Part shown: in pieces, positions 31,840 to 64,000 of the stretch | How the letters are laid out: every line of letters starts with the position of its first letter | Position numbering within the stretch: position 1 is the stretch's first letter | Assembly (NCBI GenBank): GCA_037179515.1 | Contig: JAXCGZ010019186.1 | Span: 1 to 64,000, forward strand | Length of the DNA: 64,000 nucleotides | Direction: 5' to 3' | Source of the DNA: Halocaridina rubra | Lineage: Eukaryota; Arthropoda; Malacostraca; Decapoda; Atyidae | Notes under the pieces: model-generated | Seen by the model: only the letters and a program-made list of their open reading frames with translations | Databases searched by the model: none | Told to the model about the DNA's origin: nothing | Translations under genes and position numbers: made by a program

Positions 31840-34800
31840 AAAATTCTGCCTGGATGTGGCCATACTTATTGGGAGAGATCATTGTGTGACATGGAAGATT
31901 TCTTGAGAGATTGAATATTGGTCATTTTCTGGATGGCTTCTGAGAGTAATGCCTGTTGGGGAATTTACTCCTGTAATACTTCCTAGCAAGAGTGGTTTAG
32001 GATATGTTTGAGAGTTTGGACCTGTTCTCCTTAACAGAACTGAGTAGTTTCCTGATATTGAGGAGTTATAGCACTTTCTGGTCAACTTGCTATAATTGTT
32101 ACACGAATGCTATTTATCTGATGGCTATAATATCCTAGCATGTTACTTGTTCATCCTCTCAATTTACAACAAGGCCCTTTTTTTACTGGGATAAGATTTA
32201 GTCGTGTCGAGGTTTTACGCATCTCACTTTACTTTTTCTTGTATTTTTGGGTCCTATGGCCACAGACCCTCAGGTATATGAGACCCATTCAGGACCAGTC
32301 TGCATGGTTTGATACAACTGTTGTGGAATGTTCCTTTTGTTAAGAAGATATTTTGTCGTTCTGTGTTGCTTGATGGCATCTTTTAAGCTGATAAGTTTTA
32401 GAATGGTCTCATCTTTATGTCTTTCTCTTTTTACTTTGATATATCAAAAAGCATTTTTATTTGCTTATAATAGAGTCCCGTTACATTATCTAATGCATTT
32501 AGCTTGCCTATTTTGAGAATTTCCTGTCTATTTGCAAGATGTGAATATATAATATCATATACTATTCTAATCTGATGGAAAAAACTCATTGCCATTATTA
32601 CACTAGATAGAAGCTCTTTAGAACGAAGACTAGTTTTACATGAAATAATTAAGAAAGATATTTCTCCCTGAGATGGCGAGAATACACCCTCCTTGTTTCC
32701 CTGCATGTTGTGAAAATTGAGTAAAATAAGGTGGAGTGAGAGGATTGGTTATCCCCTCCTTTGCATTTCCCCTCCCACAAAGACTCAAGTATTTTGCTTT
32801 GACTAAGTTATCCCCTTTATGAATGGGATTGTGGCTTATATATATAGAGAGTGAGAGATTTTTCTTGTATAGAAAGTGACTATACTAAAATATTTCACTA
32901 AATAATCTTTGAGGGAATGATACATACCTGGTTTTGCTCACTGAATGCTGCGAATGTTGCCTCTGAGATTAATTTACTTCCAGTGCATGTTACCTATGCA
33001 TTATTTTTTATGAAAAAATATAGTGGCATTGAAAGCTTGTTGATGATAAGAGAATTGGATTTTGTGTAGATGTACCTTACAGTTCTGACCATTGTCAATC
33101 CTGGTGTCCAATAGGTTGTGACTAAGAGTAAGTCCCAGAGTCTGGTTCACAATAATAACTAGGCAAAGGGTAACTGATGAGGCCATGCGGGGTTGTTGTA
33201 GTTGCTGTTGTTGACATTCTTTAGGCTGTGTGGTTAAACAGCCCAGAGTCCCTACAGAAGGCAAATGCCGATACTGGACTTTTCCACAGAGCTCTCAGAG
33301 ATTGTATGTAGTGTATATGTGTTGTTATGGATCAGTGGTTATCGTTTTGGGGAGTTTAGAGTTAGTCCTTAAACCAAGCTCTTTGCGATACTTAGGATAA
33401 GAGTAATTCCCAAAGCCAGGCTCTTTGCGATATTAAATATATTCCTGCTTCTATTCTCCTATTGCTATAGTTCTGTGTGATGCAGCAAAAAACTGCTATT
33501 AATACAGTTTGTCAAAAATATGCATTTAAAACTTAATGTGTAATATTCAAAATTAATTCAAATATACCTTTAACTTTAATGCAGTACCAATAATAATAAT
33601 AGTTTCCACCCTCATTTGAAGAGGGGCTAATTGTGATACATAAAATGGTGCATATTGCCATTTATATTCTTGATATTCAATGATTTCAAATAATATTGCA
33701 ATTTGTATGTGATGGAGAGGAAGGAATTTCTTACTTGTACACCCCACTATTCATGGGAATGACTGCAAGGGATATATTTGGCGATGGGAAGAAAGAATCC
33801 TCCCTTGTACTTCATGTATGTCATAACAGGTGATTGAGAGGGATAGGCGAGCAGGAATCAGCCAATAGTTCCATCTTCTAATTTTTTTCCCTTAATGCAA
33901 CTGACAAGCGAGGTGATGATAGGCAAGATATGATTAAACTTGCTATCATGTATTTCAGTTGTGGCCTGCTAGCTTCAGTAAAATTTGGCATTATTTCAGT
34001 AAAATGAAATATGAAACTATTATGAAAGGTATTGGCTTTCTCCTTGCAGGTGTCTTGGGTCTCGATTCAGTTTTCACCAGGTGTAGAAGACTAATGAAGA
34101 AGTAAGAAGTCATAAATGTACGATCGTATCATGCTAAACAACAGAAGGTATGATCTGCATTATTGTTGAAGAAAGAAAGAGAAAAAGTTGAATAGTCACA
34201 TTATCATATTGGTAACATTTTGAAAATAACCATCTAGTCATATTTAATTGGTAATTTATGTAATTAAATTTTTATACTGTTGTCAGTACTTGGTATTGCA
34301 ACTTGAAATTGATGAGAAAAAGTTTTGTTGGTAATAATAGTAATGGAAGATCAGCTTTATAATGACATAATTGCTTTCTTTTCAAAGTGGCATCGTATTT
34401 TCTTAGTTACCACTTCTAAAGGTCGTAAAAGCTTGTACAGTGTTCCTTTGGTAAGGCAGTCATGAGGTTAATTATGGGAAAATTGTAGTATGACTATTTG
34501 AAAATGGAATATTCTGTAGTGGTATTCATACTTCACTGTATTTTACTCTAATATTTCAAACATAACGGCTGTGGCTATTGCCAAAACTGGTATTTGCAAT
34601 TATATCAATTATATATTATTATACACTCTTTGAGCTGCTAGATATAGTGCTATTATTTTTCTGTTTCACACTATAGATGTAATCATTCTTTCACAGAATT
34701 TATGGAGTCATTGACTCTGCTTACAGTCTTCAAAATGTAGCATAGATAATTTTTCTTACTTTTGATCATTCAATTCTTCGTATTCAGTGACTTCTACAGT

Positions 34801-35600
34801 ATTAATTTTACAGATCTTCCCTATAAATTGTTGTTCCTTTATTATTCATTTGTGACATTTTTTTGCGGAGTCTTTGATTTCACGTATTTCATTTAGTTTA
34901 GTATTGAATTTGTTGTAATTCATTGAATCACCTTAACTTAGACAGGGCTGCACCACTGTAGAGCCAGACTGTTCATTAAGAGTAAGTACTGGTTAGAAAT
35001 ATTTTCTGTACAATGCATACTAGATACAAAATTTTTCTTATTATGAGAGAAAATAACAATATCTGTAGTAAGTGAATAGTTATATTTTTTTGCCATATCT
35101 TTGTCACAGTGAACAGTACTGTCTCCCATAAATCCATTTGTAAAGGTTTAGAAATTTATATTTACTCATAGTTTTACAGTTTCTACTCTGTGTTAAAAAG
35201 TAGTTTTATTGTTTAAGAATCTGTAACTATCCTTCAAAAGCTGTGGCAATCATTTTCCTCAGGAAATACTTTTTTCCAGTTTGTACATAATAGTAACTTA
35301 TTATATTCTTGAAATATGTATATTTGACTGACTTAATGTCCTATTAAACACGTCGTTCTAAAAATTCTAAGTAATGATTATTAATATACTTTTACTGATG
35401 CGAATTTCACTAAAATGTGTTTCTTGTAACTAAATATAATTTATTCCCTCTCTGCCTAGTGGACTCTTTCATTCCAGTCGAGGAATTGAGCATTTTCTGC
35501 CTCTCATAGTTCCTTCTCTCTTTCTCAACTTATTCTTCTATATGTGCTGATGGGTTAGTTCTTTCTAACTTAGGAGTTTAATGTCCTCTACTTCCCGTTG
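31840..35600. other. Intergenic stretch, nothing firmly recognised
   Basis: Between the SDHAF4 and lipocalin B 3' ends I see only short open frames without domain motifs. TTGCAG followed by GTGTCTTGGGTCTCG near 34050 looks like a splice acceptor but has no supporting coding frame. Confidence 0.35.
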
Positions 35601-36305
35601 TTCTTTCTTTTTTTCAGCAATTTCTTTATCTTCTTTTGGAACAAGGGACAGGTATACCACTTCCCTGTTCCATGTACGTCATTAGAGTTGACTGTATGGG
35701 GTGGAGCAAGGGGACTGGGATTCTCCCCTCTATGTTCATCTTTCCCTCCCTTGAAGAGTCAAGGTTGCGATTTGACTCTGCCAACATCTTTAATTTGGGG
35801 AATAAAGGCTTTCTAGTCTGATAAATTTCTTATCTTCAAGTAGCCCACGTTTCTTAGACATCCATACAGTTTACATTAACAGATGTAGAAAGCTCTGATT
35901 GCATCAAGTAAAGTAATTTTTGATATCATAATGCTATTTTTCTCTATAGTTAGTACTTTTAAATTAAAGCATTCTTTATACCCTGTTTGACATTATAACG
36001 AGTGTCTGTTGTAAGATTATAGATATACAAGTGAGTAAAATCATATATGGAATGACTGACTCTGCTTTCCATATTAGAAGAGTTCCTCTGGAGAAAGAAG
36101 TTGTTCTCTATGATTTTATATAGGATAGAGGTTAACCAAATAATTATATTGTGTGTATAGTGATGAAGAAAGAGACCACTTGTTACAGAGGGGCCCATAT
36201 AGGGATTACAATATTGTGTGAGTGCACATCATTTTAGTTGTACTCACTAGGCTGGAAACTTGAATGAAATTTATCATACTGAACAAATGCATTTCTGCTA
36301 TTTTG

Positions 36306-63404
<27,099 letters not shown>

Positions 63405-63570
63405 GTTTTCCACTATTAAAATAATGCAAACACTATCTGTCTCTGAATTTCCCTAAAATCACTTATTCTTTCTCTGCAACACCAGAGATTGCAATCGCAT
63501 GACTAATATATTTTTGTCGGATACACCCCGTCACCCTTGGAAAGGTGTTGCGACTCTCTCAGGTAAACAG

Positions 63571-63643
63571 TGACGTCTAAAATGAATGTAATTTTGATTG
63601 GTAATACAACAATGACGTCAAGAGAAAGTCCTCTGCTAATTGG
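63571..63643 (-). promoter_or_regulatory. CRE-like and CCAAT motifs upstream of lipocalin B
   Basis: A palindromic CRE TGACGTCA (63613-63620), a near CRE TGACGTCT (63571-63578) and two ATTGG (CCAAT on the minus strand, 63597-63601 and 63639-63643) lie 170-240 bp upstream of the ATG. A possible TATA-like AATATATTA sits near 63508-63516. The motif set mirrors that of lipocalin A. Confidence 0.5.
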
Positions 63644-64000
63644 TTACTATTTGGAGGAAATCACTGGCAGAACCTCGCGAAGCCATGCTACTGGCAATTG
63701 CATCAGTGATGTTCAGAGGTTGCCAGATACTTTAAGTTGTAAACCACGTGAGTATTTATGCTATGCTGGACACAATGGTTGGAAAGATGAAACAAGAGGA
63801 TGTATGGTGCAGTGAGCAGAACTTATTGCTCCCATCCCTGTACATTTCTTCTCTTCTGTAAGATCATTGTTTAATTAAAAACGTGTTAAAACAGCTCAAG
63901 ATAAATTTTTTCATGTACTCATTTAATTTTAAGTTTTTATGGTCTTTTACTTGTGAGCCAAACAGGCCAGAATGAGATTCTGGATAATTCATGAGAAACA

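Noticed and set aside
34049..34085. Possible short exon after TTGCAG at 34050
   Set aside because: A good acceptor and a following GTG, but no coding frame, no partner exon and no conservation evidence.

Overview
This is eukaryotic, intron-rich, repeat-dense DNA. The lack of long open frames outside transposons, exons separated by kilobase introns, very long (TA)n and (CT)n microsatellites, TTAGG-type telomere-like tracts, arthropod-style TCAGTY initiators and a Tigger/Jockey/CR1-like/RTE repeat mix all suggest an arthropod, most likely a decapod crustacean. The species cannot be fixed from the sequence alone.

Three host genes can be assembled by hand from splice sites. (1) Lipocalin A, plus strand, about 7.57-18.36 kb, has six exons. 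(2) SDHAF4, the succinate dehydrogenase assembly factor, plus strand, has exons at 20.44 (predicted), 29.36 and 30.29 kb. (3) Lipocalin B, minus strand, 63.40 down to 36.31 kb, has six exons and is a close paralogue of A. The two lipocalins share all five intron positions and phases, including an 11-nt first coding exon. They point toward each other with SDHAF4 between them, which suggests an inverted duplication. Both have CRE-like and CCAAT motifs upstream. The lipocalins should be secreted carriers of small hydrophobic ligands; SDHAF4 should act in mitochondria on SDHA.

The most striking feature is in the last exon of lipocalin A. A 65-bp block ending in A12, flanked by a perfect 12-bp target-site duplication, breaks the reading frame. 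Lipocalin B lacks it and gives the ancestral spacing exactly. The block can fold into two hairpins, so it may be a retrocopy of a small structured RNA. One more A in the tail would restore the frame.

Layout: 0-7.4 kb, repeats (70-bp tandem hairpins, CR1-like 3' ends, SINEs, TA arrays). 7.4-18.4 kb, lipocalin A, whose 8.4-kb intron 2 is packed with TEs, including a Jockey-CR1 chimera and two foldback elements. 18.4-30.5 kb, SDHAF4, with RT fossils in its large intron 1. 30.5-36.3 kb, quiet sequence with one Jockey 3' end. 36.3-63.4 kb, lipocalin B, whose introns hold two head-to-head Jockey-like elements, a 3.1-kb Tigger transposon, two Tigger-derived non-autonomous elements (one with nine ~160-bp repeats), a ~180-bp satellite, a 405-bp foldback element and a cluster of CR1-like 3' ends. 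63.4-64 kb, lipocalin B promoter region.

All assignments come from reading the sequence and from memory of the families; no searches were run.
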